A stretch of DNA of 64,000 nt from Diprion similis (taxonomy: Eukaryota; Arthropoda; Insecta; Hymenoptera; Diprionidae), in NCBI RefSeq assembly GCF_021155765.1, contig NC_060114.1:22240501-22304500 (forward strand), written 5' to 3'. Below, piece after piece: positions 11,201 to 25,330 of the stretch. The position numbers and the translations under genes are program-made. Numbering within the stretch: position 1 is the stretch's first letter; each line of letters begins with the position of its first letter. The notes beneath the pieces are model-generated. The model saw only the letters and a list, made by a program, of their open reading frames with translations. It made no database searches and was not told where the DNA came from.

Positions 11201-14200
11201 ATGACCGTGGACTTTGCTGATTATTTCTGGGTAAGTGGTTGTGCTTTTGCAAACGTAAACGAGATTTTTCCAGCTCAACTCCGCCCATCAGGTTATGTGT
11301 GGACACCTACAGCGTCACTGGGAAGATGCATTGTTCTTTGTTTCCATTTTCTCGTCCAATTCACACTACTTTCGACGAGCTCAGATTTATGTCAATCACT
11401 TTCCTGTCGTTTGTCTTGAATTCCCTCGCCTGCCGCTCGGCCCTTCCCATCCGTTTATATACATTATCAACTATACGGTCTACTATCATACGTTTACGAA
11501 TCACAACATCGTCGTATGGATTCTTGACGTTACGAACGGTATAAATACCGGAAGTATACAGACAGACGAAGACGTAGTCCCCAATGTGTCCCCATGACGG
11601 ATCATTAGCGATTTACGCCGGGCTTACGAGTTACGCGATATACTACGCGTGGCTCGAATACTCACTCTATCTATCTTTCCCTTTCACTCTTCTTCTTCGC
11701 TCTCTTCCTCTTGCTCTTTCCTCCTCCTACAACTTAAGGTTCACTTGATTTGGTAATTCGGAGTGACTGGGAGTAGTCTCAGGCAGTGACTCTTGACTGA
11801 AATAAAATGCCATTCTGAATTAACCTATGGCAGTGCCATACTTTTGCCTGAGAGTTACTAACCGAGGCTACTCAAAGTCATTCCGAATTGACAAAACAAC
11901 CTAGGAGTAATCCAACTCTTGTCGCAGCTTTCATGTGTACGCAATGTTGCCATGTATATGGGTGTACGTACAATGAGACGCCAGCCCTTTATTACCAACG
12001 TTATTTCTGTAATTGCCTATTTAGCTTACATCAAACTATAAAGGTCTCGGCCTTTTGTCTTCTACTTTTGCTTCTCTAGGCTGTTTCATACAATGGTGGT
12101 TGAGCAATCGATGTCAGGCAAGGTTGGGCACAAGAATTTTTTTTGCAATAATATTGGAAACCTGTCATCTTTCCTAATATTCGCCCTTCCTACATCATTT
12201 ATCATGATAAAAATTAGTGCAGGTATTGCTCTGATTTTAGCTACAATATGGAAGCCCCACATAAAATGTACCTTAGGGATTCTTAATTGTATAAGATAAT
12301 GAGATAATATACAATAATAATATAATATATGTACTGAAATAAAACTATATGATAATAATAGTATATCAACCATTTGACGAGGGTCAATAAGCCAGTTGAT
12401 CCAAATTATTCGCAGGTTTTGTATTCTTTATTGTTCGGAGTTCATGGTGACTAACTGCACCATGCACCTATTGCTCAGAAATGCTTGACAATTGACGTAC
12501 ATAATGAAAATTCATCAAATAGTTCCTATTGTCTCTGCAACCAGGATAGAATAACTTGTTGGAACGTCCACCTTTCATGTAGACCACAATTTTCTATCAA
12601 AAATATTGTTGCCTCTCTGTTCATCACATTGTATATGTGCTATAGGAATGTATATACTCGTTAATCCTCCAAATCACACGCGAGAGGTGTGTCAATTAAA
12701 TCAGACATGTGTCGTTAGAATAATGAAATTTCTCTGAATCCATAGGGTGAAAAGAATAATGGGTTTGATGTACTGTACCATAATATGAAGCATGGGGCAA
12801 TCGCCAGTAAAGAACTGGCAGACTTTCTGCGCGAGAGATCAGCAATTGAAGAAAGTAATTACAAGCTTCTAAGCAAAGTTGCCAAGCAAGCGAGCGGTAC
12901 TGGCGGTAGTCATGGAACTTTTGCCCCTGTCTGGGCGGCACTGCGAGGTGCTGCTGAAAAATTAGCTGGCCTCCATTTACAGATGGCACAGAAAGTTGGG
13001 GAACTGATTAAAGATGTTTCCAAATATGCAGATGAGCTTCATAAAAAGCACAAAGTGGTGAGACTTGCATTATTATCGCAAATTCGGAGTTAAACTGGTT
13101 TATTGATTATTTATTGGTACCAAATATTTAGATTTGAAATAAACTATACTTTAATGAATTAACATCGTTAAATTCGTTTAACTGCTCTGTGTCACGACTT
13201 ACATCGTCATACTTATGTAGCTGCACTGTTGAGATTCGGTCGTTCATAATTCCAAATAGCCACACAGAAAGGAAAAGTCCATGGCAATTAGTGTGGCTCG
13301 GATATGGTTTTTGCCTTTCCTCAACAGTCGAGTCACTTCCTGAGTAAAAATTATCTGGCAACAAAGCAGATGCCCTTCGTTTTGTATCTGCTCAGTTCAG
13401 TTCACATTTTTTTATCTCAGCAGTAGAAGCTTATCAATTGCCGCCCACTGTTCAGCCCCCAGACTACCGTTGGTCGATTTATCAAATTTTCAGGCCAAGG
13501 TTCTCCTGCAAATGAATACAATTCTGATACTTGAAAAATTACATATCCAAATTGTTTTTCGCTCAAGTGATTTAAATTGATCAACAATCAAATTTAATGC
13601 TTAGGTGAAGGAAGAAGAATCTAGCACTTTAGATGTCGTACAAAGTATCCAAAATACAACAGTTACGTTACAAAAAGCCAAGGATATGTGCGTCCAGAAA
13701 GGTTTAGAATTGGAGAAATTGAAAAAAGACAATGCCAGTCAACGAGAGCTGGAAAAAGCTGATGCAAAATTCAAGAAATCTCAAGACGATTACAAAGCAC
13801 TGGTGGAAAAGTATAATGCAATCCGCAACGATTTTGAGTCCAAAATGACTCAGGCCTGCAAGGTATTCGCACCGTTACATATGTCTAGAAACAATTGATA
13901 CCTAGTAACAAATAACTGAAATCTCTCTTCCTAATCTGTATCACTGACAAATTAAGTTTTATTTTTAGCGATTTCAAGACATCGAGGAAACTCATTTAAA
14001 GCACATGAAGGAATTTTTGAACACTTACGCCGATGTTCTGCAGAGTAATCATGAGCAAGTTGGTCAAGTTCATATAGACTTCAAAAGACAGTGTCTGGAT
14101 ATGACTGTGGACAAACTGTTGGAACAATTTGTTCAAAGCAAATATACGGGGTTTGAAAAGCCAGGTGAGAAATTGCTTATTTTTCTCGAAAAATATAGTA

Positions 14201-17200
14201 TAAACATGTAAGGATTGTAAATAGTGTAGAAAATGTGAATTACCTTTATTTGACGCAACTACGTTGATTCTGACCTAAGTTTTGTTCACACATATCGATA
14301 TGCCACTAATTCAGATTACTATTTGTTTACCGTCCGTCTAGGTGTCATCGAGTACGAAGAGGTAATGCTGAGCTTGAGTGCGACGACTATGACACAACCA
14401 GCCCAGCAGGAAGGTAGTGCGGATGTCTCCAAGGCTGCTAATGGTGAAACAGGGGTTGCTGGTAAAAAACTAAATTCAACAAAAAGTTGGGGAGCTAAGG
14501 GGCAAGGTAATTTGGTGGGCGGAAAGGATCGCGTAAGTCCTGAAAAAAATAAGGAAAATATGAAAAATAAGGAACACGAGATAGAACGGCAGCTGCATCA
14601 GGAACAAGAACAACAACCACAGCCACCGACCAAGGCATCGCGTCGTACCACTTCGCTCCTTAATCTTTTCATGTCCAACTCCCAGGGTAGGTTCTTTACA
14701 TCGATTCAAGCCGGTATTACACTTTCATGTTTTATATAAACTTTTTTTTTTTCCATGTCAAGCCTGCCTCAATATCGAGCAGCAAAGTAGGGATCAATAT
14801 ATGCTTCTCACTTCGTGAGAAGCAACTGTGCAATCGGTGAATGTTTGAATCATTTTTGAAGCAGGTTTGATCCTTCCTCAGTAGCGTGAGTACCGAGTAC
14901 ATAGGGTATAATAGCTCACTTCGATTCTTAATTACAATACTCATCACGCTAGGAATCTAGTCGAAGCACACATAATCACGAATGCGTTGACCATCGCTAG
15001 ACGTAACATTTTTTTTGCAATCTCGTGCCCTGCACGTTAAGCTTATATGCGATTGCCATTGCCGTTACATTGTGACGCTTTTCCAACATCCTTTAACCGG
15101 TGACGGAAGCTGGTGCTGACCATATTTTAATTCATTAATTGCAATCCAGCGACGGATATATTTTCAATAAGAAACAGCTCCAGTTTGAGGCTAACACCTT
15201 GAGCTCATTGAAGTAGCGTTGAAAGCGACAAGTATTGTTTCAGAACGACAGAAGAACGCAGGGTCTGTCGGTACAGCCCTGGCCAATTTCCAGCGGAACA
15301 ATCCACCTTCCACAGTATCACCTTCCAGCATCTCCAGGAACCCTCTAAGAGGATCCAAATGTAACTGCTTAACATTGTGTTGTTACCTAACTCTCATTTA
15401 TGGTGTGCACATTGTCACCAGACTTTACTCTTCCCTTACTCATTCTTTGCCCTCTAATTAACAAAGTTCAAAAGATGAAATTCAATTTTGTCAAATTTAT
15501 TTTAAACTATAAACTTAGTTCATAACCCGCTCAATTCTGTTATTTCTCTATTTGAGACTGTTGTTTAAGCAAAATGATTGCAGGTCAATGCTTGATCGAA
15601 CTTTGATTACTGGTTAAGCTATTTATCTGGAGAATAGAACAAACCCATCCGTTAGAGGAATTTGGAGTAGTTCTGAGTCTAGCTCACATTCGCCAGTGCT
15701 ACTGCTTATCGAGAATAGTTTACTTTTCTGATAACAAGCGAACAGCAAAAATTGTAAAATATATGCCAATTTTTCCTACATATTTTACACAATTTAGTTA
15801 TCGATACACAACGAAACCAGTTTTACATGAGATTACGTAGCAATCGTTATCGAAGTTGTGATATTTTCTTATTAATATAAGAATTGGTAATTGCGGAAAT
15901 TCCAACGCTGCCAAGATGAATGGGTGATTTTACATCAAGTGATATTTCTGTTTTTGTAAGAAACGTGGTCTTTTATTTTGATTGAGAGTGAATACTTACG
16001 GAGCGGATCGCTACTGGAAACAACCCGGACATATCGAATACGAATTCTCTGTAAATTTTAGAAAATTTTGTGCGACTTCTGAAATATCCAAACTTTTCAT
16101 ACATTTGATACAATTATTTACTCTCGCAACGTTAATACATTGTATCCACAATATTTCATTCGATGTGTCTTTCATTTAGCAGCGGTTACAGCTGTGCTTT
16201 ACAAACCGATGACTCTGAGAAATATAGCATATTCACTCGACGCTGTTAGGGCTCTGTTTACTCATCTTTATGACACAATCCATTAATTCAAGCAGCCAAA
16301 ATAATATTTTAAATGAAGGGAAAATTTTTATTCAATTTCATCTAGAGTTCTATCAAAACTCCAAGTTCCTCTTACTATCGACACGCACAATTAATACCTT
16401 CATTTTCACAATAAACTATTATTGTTGTCTCTTAACAAACTTGCCTATGTTTAAACATGAAAGTAACTCTTGGAGTAATTCCAGATCAAATCACAGTTTT
16501 ATGAAACTATCTAAGAAACTGTTTTTTTGTCAAGTCACAAATTCTTTACATCCTTCAAAATAAATTTTATCGCATGCCTTTTACAAAAAAATTTAGTGTC
16601 GTTACATTCAAAGTGGTACAAGGCAAAGATTTGAAAAAAAGGAAAAGAAAAATCGTTCATAGTGAGCTTCAAATCTTACGTCTCCGAACCTATTCACAGG
16701 ATAAACCTGAAGTTTACAACCCATCGGTATACTTGACATTTGGGTTTTCTTGCAAAATGGATTCTTCTCTCTTCCTTTTCCGTCAAGGTTTTTAGAGTAT
16801 GAAAAACGATATCGTCTGCATTACGAAATTCTTGAAAAACTCTGAGATATTGTCTCTTTTGAAACTTGCACTCGATTTTCCACAGGATTGTTGAAAAGTT
16901 GAAGGATTTGAAAGATGTTTTGCGTATTTACATGGAATTACTCGCGTGTTAAATAATTTCTCAGTTTATAGCTATGCACTGCTTTCAAATTTTTAGACGA
17001 GGAAGCTAATACCTACATCAGTAAAAAGCAAATCACGAGTGCTTTTAAATCTTCTCCTGGTTGCGGTGATATTTATATGTTTCTTTTTGCTATTCTGTAC
17101 ATATTACCTGAAACAAATAAGAAGCGGCATGTACAAAATTGTCCAACTAAAGGACAATACTTACAAATTGTAGTTATACGTAACAAATCCACATAAATTT

Positions 17201-17851
17201 GACACTAAAAAATACATAATTAACCATCAAAAAGTAGCGTAAATTGAGAAGAAAAACATGACAGGAAAGTTGATCCATTCTCTAGCTACAGACTTGAGTT
17301 GCTAACTTTTTCGTGCTTTTCTTCAGGTAGCACGTGCCAATTGTTTTTCTAACAATCGTTTGGGTGTTGCTGCACAAAGACGATATCACTTTATCAAAGT
17401 ATTTCGGTTGCAATGTGATATACCGATGACGCAAGAACAAAAATATGCAGCGCACGGAAATTGATGGGTATATGTCCGTATATATAAATACACAAGAAGT
17501 TTCTAGATTTTATCTGTGCAGTAGCGATTAAGACAGTAAATATTGTATAGAATTGGGAATTGGACTTGGATAGCGTCAAGGAGATGGGGTGGGGCGACGT
17601 TGCCGTGGCTTCAGGTGAGCCGTTCCTCATAAAGTAATTAATGCATGGCGCTCATTCTGATTTCAACTATTTATTTTCCAAGTGACGAGAAGTTGTAGTC
17701 CAGACACGCGTATCAGATCCGCGTTTACCATTCAAACATCTAATTTCCAACTTATCATTTCTACCATTAGTATTACGTTTTCACGTCAGTTTACGAGTCG
17801 TTATTACCATAAATTTCTCATCGTAAAATACTTTACAATTGCCGGGGCTCA

Positions 17852-17891
<40 letters not shown>

Positions 17892-20800
17892 TATCTGGAA
17901 ATTTATCAACACTAGAAGTTGTTAGAAAAACAATTTTTATAGTGGTTGAACTTGCTGGGTATTCAATGCAGCGGTGGCGGAGGTTTCTTAGACAGTACAA
18001 GATATACATTACACTATTCTAAAAATTCGTTTGAGGTGGAAGAAAAACATTACTTACGTATGAAATCAAAGAAAAACCATATCATCCTCGCCTTATTTAC
18101 ATAACTCCCGACATTTTAGTAATAAAATCATATAACTAACTATTACAAAAGTCCTTACTCGCCTTGTCAAGTTGAGGCAAACGATTCATGTGATTGTATT
18201 TGTTTTGCGTTTCGGGTTCAACGAGTAGTTGGCTCTTATGTCTACAATTGTTCACTGTGTTACAGAGAGCTAACTTTATGCTACTATTATTTCTCCATCT
18301 TGCGTTTCTGTATAGTATGAATTTTTGAGTCAAGTCATTTCATATCAAGTATCAATATTCAACCACCAATTTATGCTAACGGTAGGCAAACAAGGCTGAC
18401 CCGACGTGAAGTGGCTTCTACGCCATCCTTTAGGGTGTCTTGTCGAATCCACCGTGTGGCTTGTAGGACTCATGAAAATGCACGTACACCTTCTAAACGC
18501 AAAATCTATTTGCATGCTATTATGTACACGCAGGCTTAGTATAGTTGTCGTGATGCACATGGCGCTAAACACAGCATTAACTTGAACCTCTCATTGTCTG
18601 AACATTTATTACCTACTCTACTATGGGCACTTGCTCCGATTTCACTTTGTGCTACAATTTTTACACTTGGAAAGTAAATCTCTCTTTACCTTAGCCCTTA
18701 GCTACCATTGTAATCTAATTAAAGTATACCGGTTAGGCATGTGCGGGTTTTCAAATTTTTCCAAATCCCCAGGTATTTGACTTTGCTCGAATACATATAT
18801 GCAAGCACATCTGAAGCTTACCTCCCGAAGTGGATTCTGACCGATTGAAGGCCTCCCACGTCACCTGCTATGCCAGTCGAATAGATGGCAACGGACGACA
18901 CTGGTGGCCTCGAATCATTCAGCATCCATCCACCTCTGGAGGTGGACCTGCTTTCAACCGGAAATATTCGCTGTATATGCCCGATGTTACGACACTTAGG
19001 TTTTGATGAAGCTTGATACTGCCGCGAAATCCCATGATGCTTGTGATTGGTTGCTGGACTGAGCGAATTTCGCAGTGCTAAAAGGATATGAACTACATGG
19101 TATATCTGTATTTATCGCTGTGCAACTCGGCACAGTTCAGCTACATAATAGCACGCCTTGTTAAGAGGAAGGTGCCGCACAGTGGTAACGTCGGTACGTG
19201 CCTGATGGCCAAGTCGCACACGAGCTTGGCTCTCGTGCACTATCCACCAAAACCACAGTTGAGTCCAGCTAATGTACGTTTTCAGTATTACCGACTGATT
19301 GAGTTGACATTCACCCAGGTTCAATATTTTATTTGGTAATCCGCATATGCCTAATGGCAATAAACATTTACATGGTCTATTCGATACATGAACCACACCG
19401 CGACTGTGGCGAGAAAATGAAGAATTGTCAATCATTTGAGACAAACTTGATATACTCGGCACAGTGGGAAATCCGGAAAGGAAGCGTTAGTGATCACGAT
19501 TGGGACAGATGTATGTAAATTGTTGAGAAATTGGACATACACGTTGGTTGCTGATCTTTTCGCTTACCGTTATTCCCGATACAATCGTATTCACAAACGT
19601 TCACCTTTTCTATTTGTATGAAATTTTACCACAGTCACAGTGACCAACCTTGACCGTCTACAGGGTTCCTGCGAAGTAGGAGAGAAAAACGAAAAGAGAA
19701 AAAGGCGAAGAAGAAAAAAGACACAGTGGAGACTAGCAGCAACAAAGAAGAGAAGTCCGACCCGTCAGTATATGCATGCTCGGCAGACCTAGTGCACGCT
19801 ATGTTGTCCTGAATGTAATTAAAGTTATCTGGGCTGATGACATCTGGTCTTTTGCAAGCCATACCGTACCTTGGATTTGTGTAGGTTTTTTACTGCCACA
19901 ATCTGAGGAAACGACTTGTGCGGTTTCCCGCATTTTTCATTATGCAAACAGTCGAAAGTATGAAATGATTGCACTGGGGCTGCCGAAAACAATTTATCTA
20001 CTCGAAGATCAAAGGTGCAAATTTTCACGTTGCATGACTATTTAAGGGAGGAGAAAGACGACGGTCGTAAATCTGGAACACCGACGCCTGAGGTCGACGA
20101 AGATGGATTCTGTATAAAACCGAAAGTTGACCCTTGGGAAAACGAAAGAGGGTTTTACTCAAGCTCGGACAGTGACTCCGAAGATGAAAGAGAGCGTAAA
20201 ATTCGTGTCGAAATCAAACCTTTGAGCAACGGCAGTGCTCCGATGAGTGCTAGTGTCGACGAGCTCCGAGCAACAGTGGAAAACCTCTCTTTGTCTCCTG
20301 TAGGCACAATCGCGGTAAGCTGGAGTACCCTTCGCTTAGGGATTATTGACATTATACGCTTATACCGTTCAACCTCGCAATTCCAATGAAAATATGACAC
20401 TCAACCAGGGTCGTAGAGGGTCCAACGCCGATACAGATCACCACATGAAGAGGTCACAGTCTGTCTCTCAGCAGCTCGGAGGAAAGCCCAGTTCTGACCT
20501 CCTCGGCTTGAACCTCTTCAATCCCAGCAGTACACCGTCCAGTGCCTCAACGCCGACAAGCGGTCACCCTTACGCACCACTTCAAAGCCCGCCACCTCTA
20601 TCCTCTCCGCCCACGATTTCTCAACCCTCGCCACATACGCATGCCCCAGCCACAGCTCACCCCAACCCACGATTCCAAGGTAAACTCAGATCTTGATTTT
20701 TGAGGACAGAGGAAGGTAGAATATGGAAAAGTCGGGAGAATTTGTGCAGTGGGTGGGTCACGCGTGCAGATGAGAAATTAACGATGCAAAATGTTATCAG

Positions 20801-22182
20801 CACTCTTCGCTAAGAGATCTTTCGATATTTCAGATAGCGATCTATTTTCCGAGGTAGGGGAAATCAGTGTGGCTCTACCGCCGAAGCAGTCACCTAGTGC
20901 CTCCATAGCGATTCCAAGGCCACCTTCGAGACGAGGTGACGGGATGAGTGCGGCGACGTCTCGTGGTCGAGTTTCGCCGGCAACATTATCTCGAGCCGAC
21001 AGTGTGGCCAGTCTGGAGTTTCGAACGTCCGGTGTGGCGGTCGGATCATCGAGGGGACCCTCGCCCCTAACAATCGGTCTGGCTGATACAATACCTTTAG
21101 CTGTCGCGTTCCATGAAATAGTTCACTCTTACTTTCGGGGCACAGATGAAACTCGATGTCAGGTGAAGCTCAGCGGAGATATGATGCTATCCTTTCCAGC
21201 TGGCATCGTTGCCGTCCTGGCCAATAATCCAAATCCTGCTAAGCTAGTTTTTCGTGTTAAAAATAGCAACAGACTCGAAAAGTTACTGCCAAACAGTCAG
21301 CTGATCAGCTTGTAAGTTTTGACACTACGAAAGAATCCTTTATCGAACTACAATATCACTCATGAATCTGTATATTCGTTGAAGGGATGCTACGCAAGCA
21401 ACGGCTGACAGTACAGTATTCGACTTCAATATGAGTGCCTTAACCACCCTACTTCGACGGCAGGCGGAACAAAATCCTTCAGCTTCCTACTTTAATGTGG
21501 ATATACTCAAGTACCAAATAAAGAACAAGGAGGGTGCAGGATCGTGCCCCTTTCAACTCGTCGCATATTGGAAATGCGAAACAACGCATACCGACTTGAA
21601 AGTATGTAGCTACCGATACACTCTACTGATAATCTCAAAGACCGTGATCTATTCATAATCAGTTTCATCCCATCCATAGATTGATTACAAGTACAACAGT
21701 CGTGCAATGGCATTACCAAGCCCGCTTCTGAATGTTCACATAGCTTCGCTGATTGACGGAGGTTTCAAGAGCCTGCACAGTAAGCCACTCGCTCAGTGGC
21801 TTCCTGATTCTAATCGAATATTGTGGAAATTCACTGAACTCTCGCAGCATAGCGAAGGTGGTGGTGTCGGATCTCTTAAAGCAAGGATTGAGCTGGATCA
21901 AGGGCCAGGATCACAAGGAACAATATTCACGCAATTCAATTGCGAAGGCACTACCCTGTCCGGGGTTGAGTTTGAACTCGTCGGTGTTGGGTATAGGCTC
22001 AGTTTAGTGAAGCGGAGATTCGTCTCCGGTGAGTCACCTGATGTTTTCTTCGAGCTATAAAGAAAATTTAAGAAAAGAAACTTTCAAATAACATGAGCTA
22101 ACGATTTCCAGGGCGGTACATGTGCGACGGTGATTCAGATCTAAGACCTCGTTACGCAGCGCCACCATCCACGATAAACTGA
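11201..22182 (+). CDS. FCHO: FCHO, F-BAR and mu-homology domain endocytic adaptor (13 coding exons)
   Basis: Exons: 11201-11230, 12746-13057, 13605-13862, 13969-14164, 14342-14686, 15244-15360, 19664-19763, 20047-20314, 20409-20679, 20834-21311, 21385-21601, 21680-22028, 22112-22182. Phases agree throughout and give 1003 aa. The start [20 protein letters not shown] is the hallmark N-terminus of FCHO proteins. Residues 1 to about 265 form the F-BAR domain, which binds and bends plasma membrane as a dimer. A Ser/Pro-rich linker follows, with an acidic stretch and a DPW motif at 481-483, the type that binds the AP-2 appendage. Residues about 717-1003 form the mu-homology domain, which binds cargo and adaptors such as Eps15. 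Muniscins act early in clathrin-coated pit formation. Exon 7 encodes a very Lys/Arg-rich segment and may be optional. A large intron (15361-19663) holds repeats. Confidence 0.93.
11750..11893. mobile_element. Palindromic MITE-like element in FCHO intron 1
   Basis: The left part (ggtaattcggagtgac, then gagtagtctcaggcagt) is matched in inverse by the right part, whose complement reads gtcaattcggaatgac followed by gagtagcctcgg. The element is about 144 bp, non-coding, and lies well away from the splice sites. Confidence 0.6.
17853..17892. repeat. (TTA)n microsatellite
   Basis: About 13 uninterrupted tta units lie within the large FCHO intron. Confidence 0.95.
18817..18948. mobile_element. Foldback element family A, copy 1 (FCHO intron 6)
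   Basis: The left end cctcccgaagtggattctga is answered by an inverted right end around atccacctctggaggt, and the inner parts around gaaggcctccca and tggtggcctcgaa also pair. The same layout occurs at 29942-30066 and 60487-60610. It has no coding capacity. Confidence 0.65.
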
Positions 22183-24326
22183 TGTCTGGTAAATTGGGAA
22201 ATGCGTTAACATACAGGAGAGGAATCAGTTTCCTCTTCCACTCTCCCACCCTCCGCCTCCAGTCATCCTCTTCACTGTCTTGGAATGCTGCTGTAACCTG
22301 AATATGTATCCTGGATACCAAAGAAACAAGTATAAGAGTTGTGCGTGTATAGCTTTACTCGCAATTCAAGTTTACCTTATATATCTCATGAGAGTTTATC
22401 TGCTAAAATATTACAGTTCCGGTATATTTTGTTAGTAGTACTCTCCTTGGTGTCCAGTAAGTACATTGAATGCAGTCGTGTCTATAAACTGTAATTAGGA
22501 TAATTTTCAAACGGAATGGAACAGACTAGATTTGACATATTTTTTACTCTCTACACACAAACACACGCACTTGAAGTAGATCACTTTATCATCTATCACT
22601 ACGTTAATTGTGGTATTTTTTTAAATTGTCATTAATATTATTAATTATTGTTATTATTACTATTAACATCATTACTGTTGTTGTTATTATCATTGTCATC
22701 ATAATCATCATAATCTTCATCGTCATGGACAATGTTATAATTCGATTATCTCGACTATTGTCATTGTTTGTTCATTGCGCTCTATCACCGATAGCCAAAC
22801 CTTCCAAGTTAATCATTCTAACTTTATAGAAATTTTATGTATGCATTGGTAGGGCCTAGAATTATCATCATACTGCAATAATTTAGCCAGAATGATGATA
22901 TGCCGGGTTCATGTAAATCATTTATCGAGCAAATATTTATGTAGGCTCCCTATAACATCCTCTGTACCCGAGTTCGTTAGACTCAAACCAAGTATCAGTT
23001 CGTGCCTCGCATACTTGCGTATTGATTCAACGCAATCTGAGAATAATTGCGATATCAACTAAATGATTTCAATATTGTAAATAATTGACTACTTATAATA
23101 CGTGTATACACATGCTAATACATACGTACATATGTATGTACATCAATTCAATAATATTAAAACTTCTAATTAGTAGTTTCATTTCACAGGGTGCCCAATA
23201 ATTTAGAAGTTCGGGAAATTTCAGGAATGTATATTCCACAGAGAAAAATCGAAACAATCTCCAGAAATTTTATAAAAGTGAAGAACCCCCCCGGCTTTGA
23301 AACGAAATCTGAATTACACGCGTACCGATCTGGGTAAAACTATTCATTAGTAAAACTTTGATTAATCAGGGCAATGACAGACTGGGTAAACCGGGAACTG
23401 TCGGAGAACTTCATCAATTGGGATAAGTTGGGGTTACGTTGCTGCACCGGGAAATGCATTTTTTTTCCTCAAATCATTTTCAACTTTCAACTGTGCGTCA
23501 TAAATTCGGTCAAATTCGATTTTGAAAATATTCAATTTTCATGTCTTCTCGCTCCTCCCCACCATTGTAGACGATTTTTTAGCACTGTGGTCGTAAAAAA
23601 AATCGAAGCTTTATTTCGGCAAAATGTCCAGCAGTGTAATAGAATTGTCTCTAACAAAATGAGTTTAGCATATAAGTCATTTTGCATCAAACCCAATATT
23701 CTCGAAATATATCGCCATTTTTAGTTTATCTAAATGTTTTTAAGTGGATTTGACGAACGAAAAAATAGATACGTGTTTGGCCGAACAAATTTAGTATCTA
23801 TATCAAGATTTTAGAATGTAATTTCAAATAATGCATACACGCTCTCCTTTTAGTGTCCATATTTTCAAAAGTACCGAAGAAAACAGTATGCATTTCGGTA
23901 TACATTTCTTTATTTCTGCGTCAAAAGGAAAATATATTGCAGTGTTTTTGTTCAGAATTGTGTATACATAGAATGGGGGCGAGGGCACCCCCTAAAGAAT
24001 AATTGCAGATGTCATAACTGCACACTTGTCGAATTAGAACTTCGAAGATCAAGTTTTTACACATTAAATTTTCATTTACCAATCTGCTGCATTAAAAGTA
24101 GGATAGATATCATTTTCTACTCCTAATCGGTTTTAAATCTAGATATCTTACATTCAAATATGTCACGTGAAGTTCATTGTAATAGTACATTACGCACCAT
24201 GGTAGGGAAAGTAAGCTATTCCAAACTGCGTGCAAGATTAACACCCGAGCGATCCGAGCCGAAGATTAGTGTGGCAAGAACGCAGTTTGGGACGTCTTTT
24301 TCACTCCCGTGTTACGTATACTATTT

Positions 24327-24412
24327 TTCACCACCCCCTGCATCGGAAAGTACAACTTCGCGTTATGCGAGGGGCAGAAAGTTGTACTTTCCGCGCAGAT
24401 GTGGTGAAAAGA
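24327..24412. repeat. Long near-perfect hairpin (about 86 bases)
   Basis: The left arm, ttttcaccaccccctgc followed by atcggaaagtacaactt, pairs with the right arm, aagttgtactttccg followed by cgcagatgtggtgaaaa. The 15-bp core is perfect, the whole stem is about 34 bp with few mismatches, and the loop is about 18 bases. The size fits a microRNA precursor or a very short palindromic element. The sequence alone does not decide between them. Confidence 0.6.
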
Positions 24413-24983
24413 AACTTACGATTAGTTAGCTCTTTCTTTCTTCTGCACGGCCTTTCACGTCGTAAAAATTGAGGATTGGTCTTGAACCTAGAATCCTAAA
24501 TTGCCCAGTTGCTGGACAACTTGTTAAACTTCGTATTTCAATTTTATATTAGCTCTTTGGAAATCTGTTAAATATTCATATAAAAATCTCAACCATTGCA
24601 GTTGTACTGTACGTACATTTAACCGTCTTAATTCTTGCCAAAGTTCTTACCCACACGAGAGAAACGAAATTCCCTTTTCCCAAAATCGAATTCTGTTAGT
24701 CGTTCAAATTACGTATTTTTCACTGATAATGAGTGCGGCTCCGTAATAGGGGAAATTATAGTTTCACGTTTACGGCACGGAAGGATCGAAATTAAGTACA
24801 GTGTCCTCAACTTACCGACTCGGTCCTTAGATCACAATCGAGTGCTCTTGCGGTGCAACATGGAGTGAAAATTGCCAGACAACCAGCCATCGGTATTATT
24901 CTTTTCAAGCAAGGAAAAGAGGACGACGAGACTGGGGTAACGGCAGTGCCCTACACTTACCACCTCGCCAATGTCAATTGAGG

Positions 24984-25330
24984 GTGCGTTTCCGATATGA
25001 GCTTCCAATGCTGTCAGCAATCTTTGAGCTCTGAGGAATAAATTCGGATAAAAGTATAGAATCGATCGAAATCGACAAAATTTTACGTCGTGTGAATTGC
25101 AAAATGTAAGTGCGTCACTTGTGTCGGTTAAAATCCGAGCCTAGACAACTTTTATAATAAAAAAGGGCATAAGAGCGTGATTTTATATGCAATCTGAACA
25201 GTTAGACTCCAAAACATGTCTTTCACCAGAGACTACTCATCTCTGAAGTCAGTGTTCTGAAACAACTGCCTGGCTACTTGCCATAAAAACTCCCTAGAAG
25301 ACAGGCAGAACCACAGGGCAGAACTCGCAG
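24984..25330. repeat. Diverged pieces of the Harbinger-like MITE family
   Basis: The sequence gagggtgcgtttccgatatg at about 24983 resembles the left end of the MITE at 32508. The segment at 25260-25330, read in reverse complement, resembles its right half (ctagggagtttttgg preceded by a ctctgcct-like stretch). Together they look like an old, rearranged copy. The borders are uncertain. Confidence 0.4.

Noticed and set aside
17394-17630. Minus-strand ORF with a Ser/Pro-rich start inside the large FCHO intron
   Set aside because: No splice partner or family resemblance. A nested gene cannot be excluded but is unsupported.
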